DNA from: PALSA-1336 sp964592725
GTDB lineage: Bacteria > Patescibacteriota > Doudnabacteria > UBA920
Reading direction: 5' to 3'
NCBI GenBank assembly: GCA_964592725.1
Contig: CAZQFQ010000026.1
Location: 1-20,037 of the forward strand
Length of the DNA stretch: 20,037 nt
A program made the position numbers and the translations under genes. The notes beneath the pieces were generated by a model that was given only the letters and a program-made list of their open reading frames with translations, made no database searches and was not told where the DNA came from. Shown here piece by piece: positions 13,724-20,037 of this stretch; positions within the stretch are counted from its first letter, which is position 1, and every line of letters begins with the position of its first letter.

Positions 13724-15590
13724 ATAATTGATGCGATTCGCCGGGGTTGAGGACTTTTTTTTGGGCCGGGGCTGGCTGGGGCTGGAATTGAGGTTGGGTT
13801 TGGAATTGCGGATGAGAGACTGTGGCAACGGGTTGCGGCGGCTGGCTTAAGATTTGATTTACGACCTCGGCGGTATGCTGGTGCGACTGGTTGATTTTTT
13901 CCTGGTGGATTGTGGCGACTGTGTTCCAAATTGGGTTTTCTTTTTTTGTCTGGCTGTGGCCATGGCCGGGGTTTCTGTTTTGCGTTTGCGGCCTGGGCTG
14001 GTTGTGTTGCGGCGGCCGGTTGAATCGATCACGATGATCCCGTTGATCTCTTTGCCTAAGCGGCTTTTCCTGATTACGATGATCTTGATTTCTTTTTTCA
14101 ATTACCGGTTCTCTTGTAGGGGAGGGTTTCAAACCCTCCCCTACGGGGACATCAATCTTTTTTTCAATTTTTTCCTGTTTTTCTTCCGCCCGCGCAACCG
14201 GTTGGATACTTTCCACTACGGATGGGTTTTCAACAATAACCGTTTTGTCTTCTTCCGCCGCTCCTCCAATTTCCACCGCGGCTTCCTGGTGGTATTCCGC
14301 GCCCATCCAGCGGGAAATTTTTTCTTCCACTTCCGCCGCCGGGTTGGCGTAGCGCTCGCGCGAAACTTTTAAGACTTTTTCCGAGTTGCCGGTTAAATGC
14401 GCCGGGTTGGGCGACAGGGTTACCGCGGAAAAAGGGTCGGACGCGACACCGTTAATCATTAATTTTAAAATAATGGCGTACTTGGGCAAATTTACCAAAT
14501 CGCTAGGCGTAAAAATCGGCTCAAATTCGGTTTCCAAAAATTCCGCGTCTACCGCGCCAATCCTAAATACCACAATGGTCCCGACGTTGCCAAAAATCGC
14601 GTCGCGGACTTTGGTGCTCTTGTCTTCTTCCAATTGGGCAATGTATTGATGGCCGACTATTAAATTTAGGCGATATTTGCGAGCTTCTGACAAAATCGTC
14701 GCAAAACTTTCCGTGGCAAAATTTTGGAACTCGTCCACGTATAAATAAAAATCTTTTCTGTCTTTTTCCTCTATGTCCGTGCGCGACATTGCGGCCAGCT
14801 GGATTTTGGTAACCAACATTGCCCCCAAAAGCGCGGAATTGTCCTCGCCGACTTTGCCCTTGGACAAATCCATAATCAGGATTTTTTGATTGTCCATAAT
14901 TTCGCGCAAATCTATAGTACTTTTGGGCTGGCCGACAATATTGCGGATAATTCCCGACGACAAAAACTGCCCGACTTTGTTTTGAATCGGAGCAATGGCT
15001 TCGGTGCGGTACTTTTCGTTATAATTGGCAAACTCATCCACCCAAAAAGCCCGGACCATCGGATCTTTAATATTGTCCACAATTTTTTTGCGGTATTTTT
15101 TATCCACATACATCCTGGTAATCCCAAGCAGGGTGTTACCCGGGCTGTCCAGCAAAGCCAAAATCGTATTGTTTAAAATATACTCCATCCTGGCGGACCA
15201 CAAATTGGCCCAAATTTTGGTGAACACTCCCATCAGCCCCGAAGCCACCAAATGTTTGTATTTGGGGTCAACCGATTCCAAAATATTAAAAGCCACCGGG
15301 TATTCCATATCCGCCGGGTTAAAATAAACCACGTCATTTATGCGGCTGGCCGGAACGCAGTCCAAAATCCGCTGGACACTGTCGCCGTGCGGGTCCAAAA
15401 ACGCCACGCCGTGGCCGTTCTGGATGTCCTGAATGACCATATTTTCCATCAGCGTGGTTTTGCCCATGCCGGTTTTCCCGATTAAATACATATGCCGGCG
15501 GCGGTCGTCGGTTTTAATTCCAAAAGGCACTTCCCGGTTGCGGAAGTTGGTTTTGGCGAAGATGGTTATTAAATTCTCATTGTTGTCCAT
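13722..15590 (-). CDS. TraG/VirD4-like type IV secretion DNA-binding ATPase
   Basis: This hexameric-type P-loop ATPase resembles the coupling proteins that move DNA through type IV secretion or conjugation machines. The 622 residues show Walker A GKTGMGKT (38-45), FLDPHGD (64-70), and Walker B YLYVDEFQNF with D286-E287, followed by EARKYRLNLIVGHQ, as in TraG/VirB4-like ATPases. There is no N-terminal transmembrane segment. The membrane-anchored protein encoded just upstream may supply the anchor. From about residue 440 the tail is low-complexity, rich in Gln, Pro, His and Glu, and includes a palindrome-coded insert VGEGLKPSPT (483-492). The ATG at 15590 is preferred; the frame is open to a TTG at 15605. 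In CPR such genes are chromosomal, and DNA uptake or secretion is inferred, not shown. Confidence 0.85.
   Translation of the reverse strand: MDNNENLITIFAKTNFRNREVPFGIKTDDRRRHMYLIGKTGMGKTTLMENMVIQDIQNGHGVAFLDPHGDSVQRILDCVPASRINDVVYFNPADMEYPVAFNILESVDPKYKHLVASGLMGVFTKIWANLWSARMEYILNNTILALLDSPGNTLLGITRMYVDKKYRKKIVDNIKDPMVRAFWVDEFANYNEKYRTEAIAPIQNKVGQFLSSGIIRNIVGQPKSTIDLREIMDNQKILIMDLSKGKVGEDNSALLGAMLVTKIQLAAMSRTDIEEKDRKDFYLYVDEFQNFATESFATILSEARKYRLNLIVGHQYIAQLEEDKSTKVRDAIFGNVGTIVVFRIGAVDAEFLETEFEPIFTPSDLVNLPKYAIILKLMINGVASDPFSAVTLSPNPAHLTGNSEKVLKVSRERYANPAAEVEEKISRWMGAEYHQEAAVEIGGAAEEDKTVIVENPSVVESIQPVARAEEKQEKIEKKIDVPVGEGLKPSPTREPVIEKRNQDHRNQEKPLRQRDQRDHRDRFNRPPQHNQPRPQTQNRNPGHGHSQTKKENPIWNTVATIHQEKINQSHQHTAEVVNQILSQPPQPVATVSHPQFQTQPQFQPQPAPAQKKVLNPGESHQL
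14116..14144. repeat. In-frame 29-bp palindrome in the TraG-like gene (VGEGLKPSPT)
   Basis: The perfect palindrome has 14-nt arms, GTAGGGGAGGGTTT and its complement, around a single base. It differs from the murD copy (6771-6799) only at two positions that pair with each other. On the coding strand it starts on the first base of codon 483, the same phase as in murD, and encodes VGEGLKPSPT in the disordered tail. Confidence 0.85.
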
Positions 15591-15614
15591 AATATTATTG
15601 AACAAAATTTAAAA

Positions 15615-15689
15615 AATTGACATAATTGACAAAAATGGACTGCAATAAATTTTGTCAATTTTACTTAATTTTGGTCAATTTTGTCAATT
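15615..15689. repeat. Intergenic palindrome of AATTGACA units, overlapping a stop codon
   Basis: The left arm at 15615-15636 (AATTGACATAATTGACAAAAAT) and the right arm at 15668-15689 match in 20 of 22 positions when reverse-complemented. The element fills the gap between the two genes of the putative transfer locus. Its right arm supplies the last codon and the TGA stop of the upstream gene (AAT TGA). Confidence 0.75.
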
Positions 15690-17045
15690 CCCATCCGCCG
15701 TCGGCAGGTTCGCCGGAGCACGGCCTTTTTTGCTCTCTACAGTATTAACGCCGGCCGGCACCAAAGTTGTCTCCGTGGTAATCGGGAAATGAAACAAAGT
15801 CGCGATTTCTTCCACGCTCAACAGGAACTTGGGGCTGCCGACATACATACTGCGATTTTTATAACCCTTTAAAAACCAGTGTTTTCTTCGTTTAGTCTCG
15901 GCTTCCAAAAACGGCTTTTCCAAATTGCTGGAAATTAAAGCGTCAACTTTAGTCCAGGTGTGCTTGTCGGTCTTTAAGGTATTGTGGACGCCGGCGCCGC
16001 CTCCCGGACTTAAATGCCTAAGCGAACCAATCAGTTCAAACCGCTTAATTTTATCAAACTGATCTTTTGGGGCAATATACAGCACCCTGATTTTAGTCAG
16101 ATAATTGGCCTTGTTAATTTTATTTTCAATCAAGGCAACGCGCTCTTTTTCCCCTTCGGTCATACTCATCCAGTTGTTGCGCGGCTTTCTTTGCAGTTCG
16201 TCTCCTTCAGTGTGGCCGTGGTTTCCAAAAAGCGCCTCTTTATAGCTGAACTTGGCAAACCAATGCAGGGGCTTGAGTAAAAAACCCGAAACAGAAGCTT
16301 TGTGTTCCTGCTCTTCCCCGGTTAACTCCTTAATCAAGGCGTGCGCCCTTCCTTCCCACTCATTATTTTGAATGGGCTGGATAGTTATTTGCATGGACAA
16401 GAATTCGTTAGGGGAAATTCTTTCAAGGGTTTCAATGGTATTGGCCATCGGATCAATGACTTTTTCCTCGGCCGAAGGGTGCTCAAAGTCCTTGTAAGTT
16501 TTAATCGGAATAACGCTGTCTTCGGTCATTTTTAATTCCGTACCAAAAAATTCATAAGGCCCATCTTCGTTATGATAGGCGTCTATGTGAAACTTCTCCA
16601 TATAATCGTCAATTTCCGAAATTTCCGCGTTCGGATATTGGGAATAAAACGCTGACTCCGCCAAATGCCGGTATCTTTTTGGCACCCTAAGGATAAATGA
16701 CACGTGCCCACCAAAGCTGACCAGTTCCAAAGAATACCACATTTGAAACTGGCCTTGAACGTACGTCTCTTCAAACGTCAGGCTGCGGTGCAAAGCGTGC
16801 ATTTGGGTAAAAATATTTTCCACCGCCAAAGTGCTGGCTTGGTTGTCTTTGGGCACGCGAATTTCCAAAAATACCCACTCAACTCCGGCGATAAATTGCG
16901 CCTGGATTTCATGTAAATACTCATAATATAGCACGTAAATCAGAGCGCAAACAAAAAGCACCCATCCGTAATATTTTACAATTACTAAAAAGGCGAGGTT
17001 AAATATTGTGCCAAAATTTGGGAGAATGTTTGATAAAACTTCCAT
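15684..17045 (-). CDS. Membrane-anchored partner of the TraG-like ATPase, function unknown
   Basis: I do not recognise a named family for this 453-residue protein. One or two hydrophobic segments at about 12-44 (FLVIVKYYGWVLFVCALIYVLYY) anchor it, and the rest is a soluble, mainly mixed alpha/beta region. Notable blocks are GVEWVFLEIRVPKDNQAS, FEETYVQGQFQMWYSLELVS, FILRVPKRYRHLAES and the C-terminal WFLKGYKNRSMYVGSPKFLLSVEEIATLFHFP. It lies directly upstream of the TraG-like gene on the same strand. From memory this pair recurs in CPR genomes, so a shared membrane complex for DNA or protein transfer is likely. Start is ATG at 17045. The final codon and stop come from a palindromic element (15615-15689). 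Confidence 0.8.
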   Translation of the reverse strand: MEVLSNILPNFGTIFNLAFLVIVKYYGWVLFVCALIYVLYYEYLHEIQAQFIAGVEWVFLEIRVPKDNQASTLAVENIFTQMHALHRSLTFEETYVQGQFQMWYSLELVSFGGHVSFILRVPKRYRHLAESAFYSQYPNAEISEIDDYMEKFHIDAYHNEDGPYEFFGTELKMTEDSVIPIKTYKDFEHPSAEEKVIDPMANTIETLERISPNEFLSMQITIQPIQNNEWEGRAHALIKELTGEEQEHKASVSGFLLKPLHWFAKFSYKEALFGNHGHTEGDELQRKPRNNWMSMTEGEKERVALIENKINKANYLTKIRVLYIAPKDQFDKIKRFELIGSLRHLSPGGGAGVHNTLKTDKHTWTKVDALISSNLEKPFLEAETKRRKHWFLKGYKNRSMYVGSPKFLLSVEEIATLFHFPITTETTLVPAGVNTVESKKGRAPANLPTADGN

Positions 17046-17055
17046 TTGTGTTTCA

Positions 17056-17143
17056 TTACTTCTATAAAATACGAAACGGACAAAATATGAAACTCCAAAT
17101 TTACGATTTCGTATTCAGTTATTTTCGTATTTCGTAGAAGTTA
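17056..17143. repeat. Intergenic inverted repeat, TACTAAATACTAAA / TACGAAATACGAAA family copy 3
   Basis: Left arm from about 17056 (TTACTTCTATAAAATACGAAA) and right arm ending about 17143 (CGTATTTCGTAGAAGTTA) pair imperfectly. The units are mainly TACGAAA, whereas copies 1 and 2 are mainly TACTAAA. It occupies the whole gap between the sigma-region-4 gene and the next gene, and its right end touches the TAA stop at 17143-17141. Confidence 0.7.
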
Positions 17144-18223
17144 CGCTAGAGCGTACGAATTTTTGCCAACCTTGGTAAAAAGCTTTTTATTGGAAAGGCC
17201 GACCAGTATTGTATTCTTTTTTACCATCCTACGCTTTAAAACTTCCTCAATGATTTTTTCCTTGCCCAGGGGCTGGGGAGATTGCTTTAAAATTTCCATA
17301 ATCACGTCCGCCACCACGCCGGGCTTGTAGCCCCATTCGGAGAGAGCGTAAATTCCGCGGCCGATTAAAATAAACCGCTGGTCCTTTATTAATTCATTAT
17401 GCACGGTCTCTTTATAAGCTTTGCGCTCGTCAAATCCGGCTTTGTTGATCATTTCCGTAATTGTGGAATAATGTTCGGGTTTTTTGTGGTGCTTCATTAC
17501 CAAATACGCCTTGTCGCCGACGTCTTTTGGCTTAACTTCTTTCCATAAACTTAAGCCCCAGTGGCCGAAAACATTTTTTTCTATTTCTACCGTCAATTCC
17601 AAATAATTTAATATAATACGGTCGGACAGTTCGCTCTGGTTTTGTTTATAAAATTCCGTCCGCTTAAAATGCTCCAAAAAGTCTTCGGCCGGAACAGGCG
17701 TGTTTTTTTCGGAAATAATCCGTTTGCTTTCGGCCACAAATCCGGAAAGCAAGTCTTCCTTAAATAAAACCGAAACCCAAGCCTTTTTATAATTTTGATG
17801 GATAAAGTGGTCAAGTTCTTCAATTAAATGCAAAATAAAAATCAAAGCGTTCTTTTCTTTGGCGTCGCTGATATTTAGGTGCATTAACAAACTTTCTTCG
17901 GCAATAATCCGCCCGTGTTCCGCCACTATACTAAGTAAAAACTCTTTCGCGTCCGCGAAACTTTGTTTTTGCAGGCTGGTTTTCTTTAACTGTCTTAAAA
18001 GATCCTTTTCAATTTGCCGGACTCTTTCCCTGGTTAAATTCTGCTCCAGTCCGATTGCGGCCAGGGTCTGGTTTTGCGAACCTTCCAAGCCGTAACGGTT
18101 AATTAAAATCCGCCTGTCGCGCTCTTTTAGCAAAGCCAAAACTTCCTTAACCACGTCGGAGGGTTTAAACTGGCTTAAGGATTCCGTTTGCTTGGTTTGA
18201 ATTATGGTATCAAGAATGCCCAT
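17141..18223 (-). CDS. Sigma-70 region 4 fused to HARE-HTH domain, transcription regulator
   Basis: The N-terminal part (about 25-81) is a sigma-70 region 4: LKERDRRILINRYGLEG, then the helix-turn-helix TLAAIGLEQNLTRERVRQIE, close to the RpoD -35-binding motif. There is no region 2, so it cannot act alone as a sigma factor. A helical middle part (about 85-225) follows. A HARE-HTH-like winged helix lies at about 228-295 (AYLVMKHHKKPEHYSTITEM ... RFILIGRGIYALSEWG), the fold of the Firmicute RNA polymerase delta subunit. A second winged helix closes the protein (PQPLGKEKIIEEVLKRRMV). It probably binds DNA and/or RNA polymerase as a regulator. It leads the presumed operon with the two transfer-type genes. 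The start is ATG at 18223, three bases from a perfect 22-bp palindrome. Confidence 0.82.
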   Translation of the reverse strand: MGILDTIIQTKQTESLSQFKPSDVVKEVLALLKERDRRILINRYGLEGSQNQTLAAIGLEQNLTRERVRQIEKDLLRQLKKTSLQKQSFADAKEFLLSIVAEHGRIIAEESLLMHLNISDAKEKNALIFILHLIEELDHFIHQNYKKAWVSVLFKEDLLSGFVAESKRIISEKNTPVPAEDFLEHFKRTEFYKQNQSELSDRIILNYLELTVEIEKNVFGHWGLSLWKEVKPKDVGDKAYLVMKHHKKPEHYSTITEMINKAGFDERKAYKETVHNELIKDQRFILIGRGIYALSEWGYKPGVVADVIMEILKQSPQPLGKEKIIEEVLKRRMVKKNTILVGLSNKKLFTKVGKNSYALA

Positions 18224-18225
18224 AT

Positions 18226-18247
18226 AAATTTTGATGAATCAAAATTT
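18226..18247. promoter_or_regulatory. Perfect palindrome next to the start of the sigma-region-4 gene
   Basis: AAATTTTGAT, GA, ATCAAAATTT form a perfect 10-2-10 palindrome that ends two bases before the ATG. It could be an operator, for example for self-regulation by the HTH protein it precedes, or an mRNA hairpin that hides the start. No experiment or second copy in the window tests this. Confidence 0.5.
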
Positions 18248-18265
18248 AGAGTTATTTTTCTCAAA

Positions 18266-18323
18266 ATTATAAATTCATAAAATTGTCACTCGCTGTTTGA
18301 AAGCAATTTTATGAATTTATAAT
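18266..18323. repeat. Perfect 20-bp inverted repeat upstream of the sigma-region-4 gene
   Basis: The left arm 18266-18285 (ATTATAAATTCATAAAATTG) and its exact complement at 18304-18323 enclose an 18-nt spacer. The arms are AT-rich and contain no U-tract. The element lies between the terminator of the secreted-protein gene and the start of the regulator gene, so it is in the leader or promoter region of the latter. Confidence 0.75.
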
Positions 18324-18364
18324 AGTATAGCATAAAATAAGCTTAATTGTCAAATACTTTTACT

Positions 18365-18398
18365 CAAGAAAAAACCCTCTTATTTAAAGAGGGTTTTT
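18365..18398 (-). terminator. Rho-independent terminator of the secreted multidomain protein gene
   Basis: A 12-bp stem AAAAACCCTCTT / AAGAGGGTTTTT (18370-18381 and 18387-18398) with a 5-nt loop is followed on the minus strand by a T-run and CTTG. It lies 60 bases after the stop codon of the upstream gene and separates it from the regulator gene. Confidence 0.8.
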
Positions 18399-18457
18399 AG
18401 TAAATTTATTAGATTAATTGCTACGCTTAATTAACCGCCGGATTTTTGTTGACATAA

Positions 18458-20037
18458 TTATTGAAGCGTTGAACCGGTGGAATAGCCGGAGACATCGCCC
18501 GAAACCACGTTGGCCAGGCTGTAGCCCCAGTTAGTCAGTGAGGCGGAAGAAGCAAACGGGAGCTTGAGGCCGTCGGAAATAATGTAGTAGGTGCCTCCAT
18601 CCAAAACAAGCGTACCGTCGCGCAGTTTAACAAGCGGTCCGGCAGGCAAAGCCATATCCGCCGCATCGGCAAATACGACGCGGCCAAAGGAAAGGCCGTA
18701 ACTATTAAAGACAGTTGGCGATCCAAACCCGTCCCGTTGGCCGTTTAGGATCCACCACACAGTACCGGTATTATCCAAAATCAAGGCTCCTTCGGGGTGA
18801 GCCGCGGTTGAGGAAGCAATTAAATTGCCGACCGAGTAATCGGTCAAATTAATTACCGGCAACCCCGCAAACGAATATCCTAATGCCTTAAAAATTTCAG
18901 CGGAAACAAAACCCTGTTTTTGATAATTGTGGCCTATAAGGTAAACGGTGCGATTATCTGAACCGTCTAAAATTATTGTTCCGGTCATAGCTTTCATTAC
19001 AGCACCGGTCGGCAATAATTTGTCAGCCGCGTTTATGGGTACAATTTGGCTAAACTTATAGCCGTAAGACGCAAACTCCTGCGGATTGCGGAAACCGTGC
19101 AACTGGCCGCCGGCTATTAAATAGACGGTACCGTCATTTAAAACCAGCGTGCCGTCCGGATGCGCTCCGGTCAAGCTGGCAGAAGTGGTTGTACTTTCAC
19201 CCAAAACCTGTCCTTGGACAAAATAGGCTCCGACATTTTGATTGCCATTTAGCAGAAGCGAACAGGTGTCGGTCGATCCGGAACATGCCCCCGTCCAATT
19301 GCTAAAACCGGAGCCGGAAGCGGGGGTGGCAGTTAAGGCTACGGTTGTGCCAACTGGAAAATCGCAAGAACCATTACAAGCGGAACCGTTAGCCGTTATA
19401 CTACCGGAGCCGTTGCCATTTTTAGTTACGGTGACGGCGTAATAAGCCAACCCGCCTCCCCCACCACCACCGCCTCCATTGTTTATGATTGTGGGAGACG
19501 CCACAATCGCATTCACAGCGGCAGTTACATTGTTTGGATTGGAATAAGCGGCGCCGTCAGGCAAAACCAAAGTGCCAATAAAGGGATAGGTATTGGCGGT
19601 ATTGCCGTCATAGGCCGGCGTACCGCTCACCCAAGTAACCGCTAAAGTTGTAGTGCTATTATCGCTTAAAGCGACTTCAACAGTGGCCGGCAAACCTAAG
19701 GAACTAAGAGCTGTTCCGTTGGCGACATTAATATCACTAATAGGCGCCGCGGAAGAAACAATGACCGCCGGCAACGGGTTAGCTTCAAAATTGGCAGTGA
19801 CGTTTATGTCTGCCAAAACAGAAGTATCGGTTCTGGGATTGGCCGTTGATTCATCACTCCAATTCACGAAATGATAACCGTCGTTTGGCATTGCGGTGAC
19901 TGGTGTGCCGCTGTCTCCCGAATCTACGGTCTGCGGTGATATCCCGCTAATTGTGCCGTTGCTGCCGGCAGTATAAGTCAGGGTATAGGTTGGCATTGTC
20001 CGCGTGACCGCAATAGTGTAGGAACTGTCGTAAGTTG
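18458..20037 (-). CDS. Secreted multidomain repeat protein, N-terminus outside the window
   Basis: The frame stays open to the right edge (residues TYDSSYTIAVTRT precede the first ATG at 19996), so about 526 C-terminal residues are visible. In order: the end of one domain; an InlB B-repeat-like module (TYTLTYTAGSNGTISG ... GYHFVNWSDEST); an Ig-like domain resembling bacterial group 4 (LPATVEVALSDNSTTTLAVT ... GTLVLPDGA); a poly-Gly linker; a second InlB-like module with four cysteines (ACNGSCDFP ... GACSGSTDTCSL); and four C-terminal repeats of about 50-60 residues with a GTLVLNDGTVYLI ... GF ... F..YGY pattern. No LPXTG or C-terminal membrane anchor is seen. It is probably a cell-surface or secreted adhesin-like protein; the ligand is unknown. 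Confidence 0.82.
   Translation of the reverse strand, partial: TYDSSYTIAVTRTMPTYTLTYTAGSNGTISGISPQTVDSGDSGTPVTAMPNDGYHFVNWSDESTANPRTDTSVLADINVTANFEANPLPAVIVSSAAPISDINVANGTALSSLGLPATVEVALSDNSTTTLAVTWVSGTPAYDGNTANTYPFIGTLVLPDGAAYSNPNNVTAAVNAIVASPTIINNGGGGGGGGGLAYYAVTVTKNGNGSGSITANGSACNGSCDFPVGTTVALTATPASGSGFSNWTGACSGSTDTCSLLLNGNQNVGAYFVQGQVLGESTTTSASLTGAHPDGTLVLNDGTVYLIAGGQLHGFRNPQEFASYGYKFSQIVPINAADKLLPTGAVMKAMTGTIILDGSDNRTVYLIGHNYQKQGFVSAEIFKALGYSFAGLPVINLTDYSVGNLIASSTAAHPEGALILDNTGTVWWILNGQRDGFGSPTVFNSYGLSFGRVVFADAADMALPAGPLVKLRDGTLVLDGGTYYIISDGLKLPFASSASLTNWGYSLANVVSGDVSGYSTGSTLQ

Noticed and set aside
13854..14372. Plus-strand open frame of 172 codons opposite the TraG-like gene tail
   Set aside because: It is antisense to the low-complexity tail. 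Phe-rich composition comes from the repeated coding-strand codons.
19455..19490. Poly-Gly tract as a sequencing or slippage artefact
   Set aside because: The glycine codons vary and the frame remains open into a recognisable domain on both sides, so it is accepted as a linker.
1..20037. Recoded UGA (glycine) as in Gracilibacteria
   Set aside because: The conserved genes are full-length without internal TGA, and TGA ends murD and the membrane-protein gene at sensible points.

Overview
The window looks like a piece of a Candidate Phyla Radiation (Patescibacteria, Parcubacteria- or Microgenomates-like) chromosome. The grounds are an AT-rich composition, very short gaps, few clear Shine-Dalgarno sequences, several TTG starts, a DUF4012 membrane protein beside MurJ, and a TraG-like ATPase paired with an uncharacterised membrane protein. 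The conserved genes read through without internal TGA, so the standard code fits and the UGA=Gly code of Gracilibacteria does not. The taxonomic call is an inference from gene content, not a database result.

Left two thirds (minus strand, read right to left): a cell-envelope cluster. dacA (D,D-carboxypeptidase), mraY (lipid I synthase), an N-acyl-D-amino-acid deacylase-like amidohydrolase, murD, ftsW, a DUF4012 protein, murJ (lipid II flippase), a small lipoprotein, and the 5' part of lepA at the left edge. Together these cover precursor synthesis (MurD, MraY), export (MurJ), polymerisation (FtsW) and trimming (DacA). Terminator and promoter signals split the cluster into several transcription units. 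A thioredoxin gene diverges from dacA on the plus strand and is the only plus-strand gene.

Middle: a GC-richer nucleoside phosphorylase gene with its own promoter and terminator, probably acquired.

Right third (minus strand): a protein joining a sigma-70 region 4 helix-turn-helix to a HARE-HTH (RNA polymerase delta-like) module, then an N-terminally anchored protein, then a TraG/VirD4-like ATPase. These three form a likely operon. At the right edge is a large secreted multidomain protein (InlB-type repeats, Ig-like domain, Gly-rich linker, four C-terminal repeats), cut by the window edge.

The main unexplained structure is the number of palindromic elements. Nearly every gap holds one, and five more sit in frame inside lepA, murD (three) and the TraG-like ATPase. 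Two of the in-gene copies are the same 29-bp palindrome with compensating base changes, read in the same phase to give VG(A/E)GLKP(A/S)PT. An intergenic family built on TACTAAATACTAAA / TACGAAATACGAAA occurs three times. This resembles the Rickettsia palindromic elements, which also insert in frame in proteins, but in what appears to be a CPR genome.
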